Shown: in pieces, positions 44,346 to 53,350 of the stretch
Numbering within the stretch: position 1 is the stretch's first letter
How the letters are laid out: every line of letters starts with the position of its first letter
Assembly (NCBI GenBank): GCA_902388495.1
Contig: CABMPP010000024.1
Coordinates: forward strand, 1 to 60,207
DNA length: 60,207 nt
Source: an uncultured Bacteroides sp.
GTDB taxonomy: Bacteria; Bacteroidota; Bacteroidia; Bacteroidales; Bacteroidaceae
Reading direction: 5' to 3'
Program-made: the position numbers and the translations under genes
The notes under the pieces: generated by a model
The model's database searches: none
Seen by the model: only the letters and a program-made list of their open reading frames with translations
What the model was told of the DNA's origin: nothing

Positions 44346-44366
44346 TTTCGAAATAGGAGTTTGGAA

Positions 44367-44720
44367 TTAACCGTTAACTCTTTTTTCTTTAATTCTTGCT
44401 TTCTTACCGGTAAGAGCGCGCAGGTAGTACAATTTAGCGCGACGAACTTTACCCACTTTGTTCACCTCGATGCTGTCGATAGCCGGTGATTCAATCGGGA
44501 AGATACGTTCTACGCCTACGGTTCCTGACATTTTACGTACTGTAAAACGCTTCTTTTCTCCGTGTCCGGCAATCTTGATAACAACACCGCGGTACAGCTG
44601 TACACGTTCTTTGTTACCTTCGACAATACGATATGCTACTGTCACTGTGTCACCTGCCTTGAAGCTCGGGTGCTGTTTTCCGGTAGCAAATGCTTCTTCT
44701 GCAATTTTAATTAAATCCAT
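44367..44720 (-). CDS. rplS: 50S ribosomal protein L19
   Basis: 117 aa, typical L19 length. Conserved features are [60 protein letters not shown], and the basic C-terminus [20 protein letters not shown]. It sits at the 30S-50S interface of the ribosome. It stands alone here, without the rpsP/trmD neighbours common in other phyla. The upstream region holds an imperfect minus-strand -7 box (TTCCTTTG around 44810). Confidence 0.98.
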   Translation of the reverse strand: MDLIKIAEEAFATGKQHPSFKAGDTVTVAYRIVEGNKERVQLYRGVVIKIAGHGEKKRFTVRKMSGTVGVERIFPIESPAIDSIEVNKVGKVRRAKLYYLRALTGKKARIKEKRVNG

Positions 44721-44988
44721 TGTTCTTTTTATTAAATTGTTTGATCGTTACAACGCAACATACCAGGCTTCTCTCTGATGTCCTGACAGCGATTGCGCGA
44801 AAGCGGTGCAAAGGAACGAATTATTTGTCAGATACACAAGTGCTTTGATGCTTTTTTTATTCACCATAGAGGATACAGAGGCTTACAGAGTTTTAGACAG
44901 ACCCTCTCGTAACTTTATTAGTAGTGTTGCTTTCACCCTTCCTCCCTAATTGCTGTCGCCCGAAACATACCGCTCTTTCAACTGTATC

Positions 44989-45246
44989 TCCCTTGCCTTT
45001 CATTCGGAAGCCTTATTGTTCCGATGCACAAGATGGCATCTTGTGTTGCGTAAGATGGCATCTTGTGTAGCATAAGATGGCATCTTGTGCATCAAAGGGA
45101 ATAGTGTTTCAGATGAAAGGCAAGGGAGTTCCGGTTGGCAAGCAAGGGAGTTCCGGTCGGTAGGTTACTAAAGTCAGGACGGTACAGGGTGAAAGCTGAA
45201 AGCAGTGAGGAATGCAAAAAACGCTCTGCTTTCACCCGCTATCGCC
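44989..45246 (+). repeat. Intergenic repeat with triple 22-bp-period palindrome, copy B
   Basis: Three AAGATGGCATCTT palindromes at 45030-45042, 45052-45064 and 45074-45086, period exactly 22. They are flanked by CCTTTCATTCGGAA-like and AGATGAAAGGCAAGG sequences. A further direct repeat CAAGGGAGTTCCGGT at 45121 and 45143 also has period 22. A GGGTGAAAGC ... GCTTTCACCC inverted segment follows to 45246. The rest of 44721-45370 shows no convincing gene; a 72-codon frame at 45135 lies mostly in the repeat. Confidence 0.85.
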
Positions 45247-45343
45247 TTGTTGCAAAGCCTTTGTTGCAAATCGATGAATGGGTGAACCTTGTTGTGATGA
45301 CTTTTTCTACGGCTTTTCTATGGCACAATCGCAAAAGAAAAGT

Positions 45344-45351
45344 ATATTTGT
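45344..45351 (+). promoter_or_regulatory. Bacteroidales -7 box for the nucleotidase genes
   Basis: TATATTTG fits TAnnTTTG, 20 bases before the ATG at 45371. Confidence 0.5.
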
Positions 45352-45370
45352 AGCAATTTAAAACTAATTA

Positions 45371-46144
45371 ATGATGAAGAGACAAACTTTCAAGCTCCTT
45401 TCCGGGGCATTATTGGCAGTAGCACTTCTGTTTACGTCTTGCCATTCTTCTTACGAAGTGACCAAAGTAGAAGGAGGCAGAATCTCCATAGATTCTACCT
45501 GGGATGCAAAGCCGGATGCAGAGGCGGTAGCTTTGCTTGCCCCATACAAAGCTAAAATAGATAGTGTGATGTACAGTGTGGTAGGTACGGCCGAGATGTC
45601 GATGGATCGGTACAGACCCGAAAGCCTTTTATCCAATCTGGTGGCGGACGTACTGCGCGAAGCTGCCGTCGATGTACTGGGAAAATCGGCCGACATGGGA
45701 TTGGTGAACGTTGGCGGCATCCGCAATGTACTGACGGAAGGCCCCATCACTACGGAGAACATTTATGAAATCCTGCCTTTTGAGAATTCGCTTTGCATAC
45801 TATCCATGAAAGGCTCTGCCATGAAGCATTTGTTTGAAAATATTGCGGCAAGATACGGTGAAGGCGTAAGCGGCGTGCAGTTGGAAGTCTCCAAAGATGG
45901 CAAACTGTTGCAAGCTACCATCGGTGGTAAGCCGGTAGAAGACGAAAAGATGTACACCGTTGCCACCATCGACTATCTGGCCGACGGCAACGACGGAATG
46001 ACGGCTTTTCTGCAAGCCGATAAAAGAGAGTGCCCGGATGGCGCTACTCTTCGCGGGCTGTTTATGGACTATGTGAAGCGGCAGACGGCAGCCGGTAAGA
46101 AGATAACCTCACGCATGGAAGGACGGGTGACGATTGTCAATTGA
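45371..46144 (+). CDS. 5'-nucleotidase C-terminal domain lipoprotein
   Basis: 257 aa, lipoprotein signal ending LLFTSC (Cys24). The rest matches the C-terminal substrate-binding domain of UshA-type 5'-nucleotidases: SLLSNLVADVLREAA near residue 83, LVNVGGIRNVLTEGPITTEN near residue 112, ENIYEILPFENSLCILSMKG, and YTVATIDYLADGNDGMTAF near residue 195. It has no metallophosphatase domain; that is encoded by the next gene. The two products presumably assemble in the periplasm to hydrolyse nucleotides or related phosphoesters. The stop codon lies in an AT-rich AATTGACAATTG repeat that fills the 48-base gap to the partner gene. Confidence 0.92.
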   Translation: MMKRQTFKLLSGALLAVALLFTSCHSSYEVTKVEGGRISIDSTWDAKPDAEAVALLAPYKAKIDSVMYSVVGTAEMSMDRYRPESLLSNLVADVLREAAVDVLGKSADMGLVNVGGIRNVLTEGPITTENIYEILPFENSLCILSMKGSAMKHLFENIAARYGEGVSGVQLEVSKDGKLLQATIGGKPVEDEKMYTVATIDYLADGNDGMTAFLQADKRECPDGATLRGLFMDYVKRQTAAGKKITSRMEGRVTIVN

Positions 46145-46178
46145 CAATTGACAATTAACAATTGATAATTAAGAATTA
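46135..46178 (+). repeat. Short AT-rich tandem repeat over a stop codon
   Basis: Repeats of CAATTGACAATT-type units. The TGA stop of the preceding gene (46142-46144) is inside the first unit. Confidence 0.7.
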
Positions 46179-46192
46179 AAAACTAAAGTTCG

Positions 46193-47032
46193 ATGAGACG
46201 TATATATACTTTGGCAGTTCTACTGCTTTTTGTTCTTTCAGTATCGGCACAGCAACTACATATCCTGCATACCAGTGATACGCACAGCCGTATAGAACCT
46301 ATCAGCCCGGAGGCTGCCGATACTTATGCCGGTATGGGTGGCGTGGTGCGCCGTGCTACTTTCGTGAAGCAGTATCGTGACAAGCATCCGGAGATGTTAT
46401 TGCTGGATTGCGGAGACATTTCGCAGGGTACACCTTATTATAATTTCTTCCAGGGAGAACTGGAAGTGAAGATGATGAACCTCATGGGATATGACGCCAT
46501 GACAATTGGCAACCATGAGTTCGACTTCGGGCTCGACAATATGGCGCGCCTGTTCCGCATGGCTACGTTCCCCGTGGTGTGCTCCAACTATGACGTGACG
46601 GGAACGGTGCTCGAAGGGTTGGTAAAACCTTATATCGTGCTGGAACGCAACGGGGCGAAGATCGGTATCTTCGGACTGTCTCCCAAAATGGAAGGACTGG
46701 TGCAGGCCAGTAAATGCGAGGGGGTGGTCTATAACGACCCGATAGCCGTTGCCCAAGAGATGGCGGACCTGCTGAAAGAGAAAGAAGGTTGTGATGTGGT
46801 AATCTGTCTGTCGCATCTGGGCTTCAGCAGTTCGAAACCGGACGATCCGTCTGATGAGAACCTGATAACCAAGACGCGCAACATCGACCTCGTCCTGGGT
46901 GGGCACTCGCATACGTTTATGGAAAAACCGGTGGTTTATCCCAATGCCGACGGCCTGGAAATTCCTCTTCTGCATACCGGTAAAAGTGGTATATATGTAG
47001 GCGAAATGGTACTTACACTCACAAAGAAATAA
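46193..47032 (+). CDS. Periplasmic metallophosphoesterase (5'-nucleotidase N-terminal domain)
   Basis: 279 aa with signal peptide (AVLLLFVLSVSAQ). The calcineurin-like dimetal site is complete: HTSDTHSR (residues about 24-31), LDCGDISQG, TIGNHEFDFG near residue 104, CLSHLGFS near 205, and GGHSHTF near 238. It corresponds to the catalytic domain of UshA-like 5'-nucleotidases and lacks the C-terminal substrate domain, supplied by the preceding gene. It acts in the periplasm on nucleotides or sugar phosphates. It is probably in one operon with its partner. Confidence 0.93.
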   Translation: MRRIYTLAVLLLFVLSVSAQQLHILHTSDTHSRIEPISPEAADTYAGMGGVVRRATFVKQYRDKHPEMLLLDCGDISQGTPYYNFFQGELEVKMMNLMGYDAMTIGNHEFDFGLDNMARLFRMATFPVVCSNYDVTGTVLEGLVKPYIVLERNGAKIGIFGLSPKMEGLVQASKCEGVVYNDPIAVAQEMADLLKEKEGCDVVICLSHLGFSSSKPDDPSDENLITKTRNIDLVLGGHSHTFMEKPVVYPNADGLEIPLLHTGKSGIYVGEMVLTLTKK

Positions 47033-47063
47033 CCAATAATCATTATCTAAACGAAACTACATT

Positions 47064-50000
47064 ATGAAAAAGTTCATTCTCCTTGTATGTCTTGCAGCAT
47101 TCATATCGGGAGCCTCTTCGCTTCGTGCCCAGACGGTGGAATCTCCGTTTTTACCTTCTCCGGCAGATGCCCGTTGCCGCCAATGGGTGGACTCGGTATT
47201 CTCGGGTATGAGCCTGAATGAGAAGGTCGGCCAGCTTGTTGTGGCCACCATTCCTGCCAAGGTCAACAAGGTAACGAAGAAACAGATACGTGAGTTGGTA
47301 AAGAAATATAAGGTAGGCGGTTTGCTGTTCTCCGAAGGAAGTGCGGAAGAGCAGGCCATTTTGACGAACATGGCGCAGAAAGCCGCTAAGATTCCCGTTA
47401 TGATTACTTTCGATGGCGAATGGGGCTTGTCCATGCGCCTGACGGGAACACCCGATTATCCCCGTAATGCGGCCCTGGGCTGTATTGAGGACAATAGTCT
47501 GATAGAGGAGTATGGGCGTGAAGTGGCCCGCCAGTTTCGTGAATTGGGAGTGCACGTCAACTTTGCACCCGATGCGGATGTGAATACCAATCCGCTGAAT
47601 CCGGTGATAGATGTACGCTCTTTCGGCGAGAACCCGCAGAAGGTGGCGGAGAAGGTGGTGGCGTATGGCCGAGGCCTTGAAAGTGGAGGTGTGCTCTCGG
47701 TGTGCAAGCACTTCCCCGGACATGGAGACACGGATGTGGATTCGCATAAGGCGCTGCCCGGATTGTATTACGACCGTGCCCGGCTGGATAGTGTGGAACT
47801 GTTTCCTTTTAAGGCGATGGTACGCGCCGGACTGGGCGGTGTAATGGTGGGACACCTGCAGGTGCAGGCTTTGGACCCGGATGGTGTGACGCCTTCTTCC
47901 CTGTCGCGTAATGTAGTGACCGGGCTGCTGAAAGAGGAACTCGGCTTCAAGGGGCTGGTGTTTACCGATGCGCTGGATATGAAAGGAGTGTCGGAAGTGC
48001 CGCAGGTGACGACGAAGGCGTTGCAGGCGGGAAATGACATGGTGCTGGTACAGTTCAATACAAAGAATGCCGTGCAGGAGTTGCTGCATGCGGTGGAAAC
48101 CGGCAAGTTGAGCAAAGAAGAACTGGATGCCAAATGCCGCAAGGTGTTGATCTATAAATATATGTTAGGACTAAGAAGCGCTCAGCCGCAACTTCAAGTT
48201 AGTGGGATGAGTTATCGCATTAATACGGAGGAGGCACAGGCGTTGGCTGCCAAGTTGCGCCGTTCGGCGGTCACGGTATTGAGCAATTATTTCAATATCC
48301 TCCCGTTGGCGTCGCCCGAAGGAGACATTGCCGTGCTCAGCATCGGAGAGAAAGAGGCGGATGCATCTTTTGTGGAGGCGATGAAGAAGAATGCCGGTAT
48401 CAGCCACTTCTATTTGCCGTGGAATGCCGATGAGGCTGCCCGGCAGGAAGTGCTTCGCCAGTTGAAGACTTATCGTCGGGTGGTGATCAGTGTTACGGGT
48501 TCGGCTTATGTCAGCGACAGGGATGTGGCTTTCCTGGCAGGATTGAATCTGCCGGCGCCGCTGGTCTATACGTTCTTTTCTTCGTATCGCACGTTGACCC
48601 CGCTAATCCCTGCGATCAGCAAATCGAGCGCTGTGGTGCTGGCTCATTCGGCAGAAGCGGATTTGCAGCAATACGTGGCCGATGTGCTTTTTGCCAAGGC
48701 ACCGGCTCGCGGAAAGATGTCGATGGGTATCGGCAAACTGTTTCCTGCCGGAACGGGATGCGTCATTGAACCGGGAATGGCTTCGGGAAAGGTTATCCCG
48801 GAAGATTACGGATTGAAATCGTATGTACTGCAAGGCATAGACGCCGTTGCCCGGAAAGGACTGGCGGCGGGTGCCTATCCGGGTTGCCGCGTATTAGTGC
48901 TGAAAGACGGACAACCGGTGTACGACAAGGGCTTCGGCACGCATTCGGACAAGGATACCACGGCGGTGCGCTCTACCGATTTGTTCGACCTGGCTTCGCT
49001 GACCAAGACTACTGCCACGTTGCTGGCCGTGATGAAGCTATACGACGAGGGTAAGATCAAGTTGGACGACAAAGTATCGAAGTATTTGCCCCTGCTGCGC
49101 AATGGCAATAAGAGAAATATCACGATCCGAGAACTGCTGCTGCACGAATCAGGATTGCCTCCCTATATTCGTTTCTACGTAGATATCATTGATCCGAACT
49201 CCGTACACGGTCCGTACTCCCAGAGTTGGGTGGACGAGTGGCACCGTACGCGGGTGAGCGAGCACAGTTACTACTGCACCGACTTTAAGTTCAAGAAGGG
49301 CATGATGTCCGACAAGAATACCCCGGTCTACACGCTGCACATGGCAGATGGCATGTGGCTGAACAAGAGTTTCAAGAACTCCATTCTCCAAAGCATTGCC
49401 CGCTGCGAGCTGGACAGCAAGCGCTATGTGTATAGCGACCTGGGCTTCGTGCTTTTACAGCAGATGGTGGAGGAGATTGTGAAGTTGCCGATGGACTTGT
49501 ATCTTGCCAGGGAGTTCTATGCTCCGATGGGTTTGCAGCGTACTTTGTTCCTGCCGTTGACGAAGTTCACCAAAGCGGAGATTATGCCGACGGCATCGAA
49601 CGACTTCTTGCGCCGTCAGGATTTGTGCGGATATGTGCACGATGAAACGGCTTCGTGCCTGGGAGGCGTGTCCGGTAATGCGGGTTTGTTCTCTACGGCG
49701 GAGGAAGTGGCGAAAGTTTATCAGATGCTGTTGAATGGTGGCGAGTTCAACGGAAAGCGCTTCCTGAGCGAGGCTACCTGCCGGTTGTTCACCACGGAGA
49801 AGTCGGCTATCAGCCGCCGCGGCCTGGGCTTTGACAAGCCGGACGTTGCGATTGTGAAGCGTAGTCCGTGTGCCGCTTCTGCTCCGGAATCGGTGTACGG
49901 TCATACCGGATTCACCGGTACTTGTGCCTGGGTAGACCCCGAAAACAAAACGGTATATGTATTCCTCAGTAATCGCCTCTGCCCCAATGTGTGGAATACG

Positions 50001-50069
50001 AAGTTGGGAGATATGAATATACGGACGGATATCCAGGAGTTGATTTACAAGAGTTTGCCTGATAATTGA
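47064..50069 (+). CDS. GH3 beta-N-acetylhexosaminidase fused to a serine beta-lactamase-like domain, copy 1
   Basis: 1001 aa, secreted (signal ending SSLRAQ). Residues about 35-370 are a GH3 domain of NagZ type: SVCKHFPGHGDTDVDSH supplies the His/Asp acid-base loop, and Asp302 in LVFTDALDMKG is the nucleophile. Residues about 375-570 are a GH3 C-terminal-like alpha/beta domain. Residues about 590-1000 are a class C beta-lactamase/esterase fold with Ser645 in SLTK, YSDLGF as the Tyr motif, and GHTGFTGT as the third motif. Such fusions probably act on muropeptides or cell-wall fragments; the substrate is inferred. It lies 31 bases after the nucleotidase gene. Its TGA stop is the first triplet of repeat R3. 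Confidence 0.92.
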   Translation: MKKFILLVCLAAFISGASSLRAQTVESPFLPSPADARCRQWVDSVFSGMSLNEKVGQLVVATIPAKVNKVTKKQIRELVKKYKVGGLLFSEGSAEEQAILTNMAQKAAKIPVMITFDGEWGLSMRLTGTPDYPRNAALGCIEDNSLIEEYGREVARQFRELGVHVNFAPDADVNTNPLNPVIDVRSFGENPQKVAEKVVAYGRGLESGGVLSVCKHFPGHGDTDVDSHKALPGLYYDRARLDSVELFPFKAMVRAGLGGVMVGHLQVQALDPDGVTPSSLSRNVVTGLLKEELGFKGLVFTDALDMKGVSEVPQVTTKALQAGNDMVLVQFNTKNAVQELLHAVETGKLSKEELDAKCRKVLIYKYMLGLRSAQPQLQVSGMSYRINTEEAQALAAKLRRSAVTVLSNYFNILPLASPEGDIAVLSIGEKEADASFVEAMKKNAGISHFYLPWNADEAARQEVLRQLKTYRRVVISVTGSAYVSDRDVAFLAGLNLPAPLVYTFFSSYRTLTPLIPAISKSSAVVLAHSAEADLQQYVADVLFAKAPARGKMSMGIGKLFPAGTGCVIEPGMASGKVIPEDYGLKSYVLQGIDAVARKGLAAGAYPGCRVLVLKDGQPVYDKGFGTHSDKDTTAVRSTDLFDLASLTKTTATLLAVMKLYDEGKIKLDDKVSKYLPLLRNGNKRNITIRELLLHESGLPPYIRFYVDIIDPNSVHGPYSQSWVDEWHRTRVSEHSYYCTDFKFKKGMMSDKNTPVYTLHMADGMWLNKSFKNSILQSIARCELDSKRYVYSDLGFVLLQQMVEEIVKLPMDLYLAREFYAPMGLQRTLFLPLTKFTKAEIMPTASNDFLRRQDLCGYVHDETASCLGGVSGNAGLFSTAEEVAKVYQMLLNGGEFNGKRFLSEATCRLFTTEKSAISRRGLGFDKPDVAIVKRSPCAASAPESVYGHTGFTGTCAWVDPENKTVYVFLSNRLCPNVWNTKLGDMNIRTDIQELIYKSLPDN

Positions 50070-50155
50070 TAATTTAGCGTCGTGTGATAACAAGTGTATC
50101 TCAAACTCCTCCCCTTTCAGGTGGAGGAATTTGGGATACTCCGTAAATTCCCATT
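50067..50155 (+). repeat. Dispersed palindromic repeat, copy R3 (centre deleted)
   Basis: Begins TGATAATTTAGCGTCG with the TGA stop of the upstream gene, then the conserved flank GTGATAACAAGTGTATCTCA. The arms are reduced to CTCCTCC joined to CCTTTCAGGTGGAGG, so the roughly 110-base inner part is missing. The far flank GATACTCCGTAAATTCCCAT is intact. Confidence 0.88.
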
Positions 50156-50175
50156 TATATAATTCCTAATTTAGA

Positions 50176-53100
50176 ATGAAAAGATTGTTCTTACTTACGT
50201 TGATTGTTCTTATTTGCTTTGTGCATCCGGTCTTGCGGGCGCAGACTGTTCCTTTTCTGCCGCCTGCCGGATCGCCGTCTGCCGAATCGCCTGCCATGCC
50301 TTCGCTGGTGCGTCCCTTACAGAATGATGCACGTTGCCGGCAATGGGTGGACTCGGTACTTCAGCGCCTGACCTTAAAAGAACGTATCGGACAACTTTTC
50401 ATCTACACCATCGCCCCCCAGACAGACAAAGCGAACAAGGAACTGCTCCACAAAGTGGTAGACGACTACAAAGTAGGCGGTCTGCTCTTCTCCGGCGGCC
50501 TGATGCAGAACCAGGCTGTACTGACCAATGAAGCCCAACGCATGGCGGACGTACCGCTAATGATTACCTTCGACGGCGAATGGGGACTTGCCATGCGCCT
50601 GCGCGGAACTCCGACGTTCCCCAAGAACCGCGTGCTGGGATGTATACAGAACGATAGCCTGATTTACGAATACGGCCGCGAAATGGCTCGTCAATGCCGC
50701 GAACTGGGTGTGCAGGTGAACTTTGCTCCCGTGGCCGACGTAGACATCAACCCTAAGAATCCCGTAATCAACACCCGCTCCTTTGGCGAGAGTCCCTCCG
50801 GAGTGGCGGATAAAGTCATTGCCTACTCCCGCGGATTGGAAGCCGGCGGCGTGCTTTCCGTCAGCAAGCACTTCCCCGGACATGGCGACACGGATGCTGA
50901 TTCCCACAAAACACTGCCCATCCTCTCCTTCACCCGTGCCCGGCTGGACAGTGTAGAACTGTATCCCTTCAAGAGAGTCATCCGTGCAGGTCTGGGCGGC
51001 ATCATGGTGGGACATCTCGAAGTTCCCGCCCTGGAGAAGCAGAAAGGTGTGCCCTCATCGCTTTCGCGCAGCGTGGTGCACGACTTGCTGGCGAGCGAAC
51101 TCCACTTCCAGGGACTTATCTTCACCGATGCCCTTGCCATGAAAGGCGTGTCCACCAATGCCAGTGTCTGCCTGCAAGCATTGAAGGCGGGAAACGATGT
51201 ATTGCTTGTCCCCCGCCGCATCAAGGAAGAAGTAGAGGCCATACTCGCTGCCGTAAAGAGCGGCGAACTGACCGAAAGCGAGATAGAACAGAAGTGTCGT
51301 AAAGTCCTTATGTATAAGTATGCCCTCGGCCTGACGAAGAAACCTTATGTACGCCTCTCGGGCCTTGGTACCCGCATCAACACTCCGCAGACCCGCGAAT
51401 TGATACGCCGACTGAACCTGGCAGCCATCACCGTGCTGGATAATAAGTCTAAGGTGCTTCCGCTGGATCCTTTCATCAAGGAAGTAGCCGTACTCAATGT
51501 GGGAGCTCCCCAGGAGATTCAACCTTTCATCAAGGAACTGTCCCGGTATACCCATCCTGTAGAGTTCCGTCTGGGGCAGAACTTGCCGGAAGCAGAAGCC
51601 GGACGCCTCAGGGAGACGTTGGCAAAGTACAAACGAATCCTGGTCTGCGTCACCGAACATCGCCTGGCGCCCTATCAGGCCTTCTTTGCCCGTTTTGCTC
51701 CCGACGTGCCGGTAGTTTATCTCTGCTTCATCCCCGGTCGGCAGATTTTGCAGATAAATCGCGGCATCGCATCGGCCGACGCCGTGGTGTTGGCTCACTC
51801 TTCCAACGACGATGTACAGCAGCAGACGGCGCGCATTCTCTACAGCAGTGCCGGGGCGGACGGTCGTTTGTCCTCCAGCATCGGCAGTTTGTTTGCTGCC
51901 GGTACGGGAATCACCCTGAACCAGCAAAGCACACCGCATTTCGTTCCCGACGAGCACGGCATCAATGCCCGGCTTTTGGCCGAAATCGACAAGATTGCCG
52001 AAGAAGGCATCCGCGAAGGCGCTTATCCGGGTTGCCAGGTGGTAGTGCTGAAAGATGGGAAAGAAATGTATAATAAGGCATTCGGCACGCACACCTGGAA
52101 CAAGACTGCCGTGGCAGCTACCGGGAAGAAACCGGTCCTTCCCGTCAAGAAGACCGATGTGTACGACATCGCCTCGTTGACCAAAACCACTGCCACCCTG
52201 CTTGCCGTGATGAAGTTGTACGACAGCGGCCGCCTCAATCTTACCGACCGTGTTTCAGACTATCTGCCTTTCCTGCAAGATACCAACAAAAAGAATATTA
52301 CCGTGCGCGAGTTGCTGATGCACGAATCCGGACTGCCTTCCACGATCTTGTTCTATCAGGAAGCCATCGATAAAGAAAGCTACTCCGGCACGCTGTTCAA
52401 AGCAAGAGCCGATGCTCAGCATACGGCCCGCATCGCCCGGCAGACATGGGCCAATCCTAAATTCCGTTTCCGCCAAGGCTTGACGTCGAAGGTAGGTACG
52501 GCAGAATATACCATGCAAGTGTGCGATAGCTTGTGGTTGCACCGCTCGTTCAAGCAGGAATATCTGCAGAAGATAGTCGATGCGCCGTTGCGCGACAAGC
52601 GCTATCGTTACAGTTGCGTCGGCTTCATCTTGTTGCAACAGTTGGTCGAAGCGCGCACCGGCATGCCGATGGACGAATACCTTGCCCGGGAATTCTACAC
52701 TCCGATGGGGCTGAAACGCACCGGCTATCTGCCCTTGCGCTTCCTGAAGAAAGAAGAGATTATTCCTTCATCCGTCGACCCTTTCCTGCGGAAGACCACC
52801 CTGCAGGGATTTGTACACGATGAATCTGCCGCCTTCCTGGGTGGAGTTTCCGGTAATGCCGGTTTGTTCTCTTCGGCCGAGGAAGTGGCGAAAGTCTATC
52901 AGATGATATTGAATGGCGGTGAGCTGGACGGCAAACGCTATTTGAGTAAGGAAACCTGCAAAGTATTCACTACCACTGTCTCCAGGATAAGCCGTCGAGG
53001 TCTGGGCTTCGACAAACCATCCCGTACCGGGCAAGGCGGTCCTTGCGCCCCGTCTGCCCCTGCCTCCGTTTACGGTCATACCGGCTTCACTGGTACTTGT

Positions 53101-53241
53101 GCCTGGGTAGATCCGGACAACGGCCTGGTTTATGTCTTCCTGAGCAACCGCATCTATCCCAATGTATGGAACAATAAACTGATGCAACTGGATATACGCC
53201 CACGCATACAGGAGGCGATATATAAGGCTATGAAGAAGTAG
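50176..53241 (+). CDS. GH3 beta-N-acetylhexosaminidase fused to a serine beta-lactamase-like domain, copy 2
   Basis: 1021 aa, a full-length paralogue of the preceding gene with the same domain order. The signal peptide is MKRLFLLTLIVLICFVHPVLRAQ. GH3 motifs are SVSKHFPGHGDTDADSH and Asp318 in LIFTDALAMKG. The beta-lactamase-like part has Ser667 in SLTK, RYSCVGF in the Tyr-motif region (Cys where copy 1 has Asp) and YGHTGFTGT. A Pro/Ser-rich stretch after the signal (PPAGSPSAESPAMPS) is absent from copy 1. The pair arose by tandem duplication with divergence and is separated by repeat R3. Likely periplasmic peptidoglycan-fragment processing; specificity may differ from copy 1. Confidence 0.92.
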   Translation: MKRLFLLTLIVLICFVHPVLRAQTVPFLPPAGSPSAESPAMPSLVRPLQNDARCRQWVDSVLQRLTLKERIGQLFIYTIAPQTDKANKELLHKVVDDYKVGGLLFSGGLMQNQAVLTNEAQRMADVPLMITFDGEWGLAMRLRGTPTFPKNRVLGCIQNDSLIYEYGREMARQCRELGVQVNFAPVADVDINPKNPVINTRSFGESPSGVADKVIAYSRGLEAGGVLSVSKHFPGHGDTDADSHKTLPILSFTRARLDSVELYPFKRVIRAGLGGIMVGHLEVPALEKQKGVPSSLSRSVVHDLLASELHFQGLIFTDALAMKGVSTNASVCLQALKAGNDVLLVPRRIKEEVEAILAAVKSGELTESEIEQKCRKVLMYKYALGLTKKPYVRLSGLGTRINTPQTRELIRRLNLAAITVLDNKSKVLPLDPFIKEVAVLNVGAPQEIQPFIKELSRYTHPVEFRLGQNLPEAEAGRLRETLAKYKRILVCVTEHRLAPYQAFFARFAPDVPVVYLCFIPGRQILQINRGIASADAVVLAHSSNDDVQQQTARILYSSAGADGRLSSSIGSLFAAGTGITLNQQSTPHFVPDEHGINARLLAEIDKIAEEGIREGAYPGCQVVVLKDGKEMYNKAFGTHTWNKTAVAATGKKPVLPVKKTDVYDIASLTKTTATLLAVMKLYDSGRLNLTDRVSDYLPFLQDTNKKNITVRELLMHESGLPSTILFYQEAIDKESYSGTLFKARADAQHTARIARQTWANPKFRFRQGLTSKVGTAEYTMQVCDSLWLHRSFKQEYLQKIVDAPLRDKRYRYSCVGFILLQQLVEARTGMPMDEYLAREFYTPMGLKRTGYLPLRFLKKEEIIPSSVDPFLRKTTLQGFVHDESAAFLGGVSGNAGLFSSAEEVAKVYQMILNGGELDGKRYLSKETCKVFTTTVSRISRRGLGFDKPSRTGQGGPCAPSAPASVYGHTGFTGTCAWVDPDNGLVYVFLSNRIYPNVWNNKLMQLDIRPRIQEAIYKAMKK

Positions 53242-53253
53242 CGTTTGGGCATT

Positions 53254-53295
53254 AAAAAAAGGAGCTTCCCTGCTCACGCAGCGAGTGCTCCTTTC
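53254..53295. terminator. Hairpin terminator between convergent genes
   Basis: AAAGGAGC (53258-53265) pairs with GCTCCTTT (53287-53294), with an A-run before it and an inner CTGC/GCAG stem. Confidence 0.7.
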
Positions 53296-53350
53296 ATTCC
53301 AATTCGAAACAATTAAATTCTATCAGTTAAGCTTTAAGTGTGTGTTCTGT

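Noticed and set aside
45030..45086. CRISPR-like array in the 22-bp periodic palindromes
   Set aside because: Only 9 bases separate the units and they are similar between units, so there are no spacers.
45135..45353. 72-codon plus-strand frame
   Set aside because: Mostly made of repeat copy B and ends over the promoter of the nucleotidase gene.
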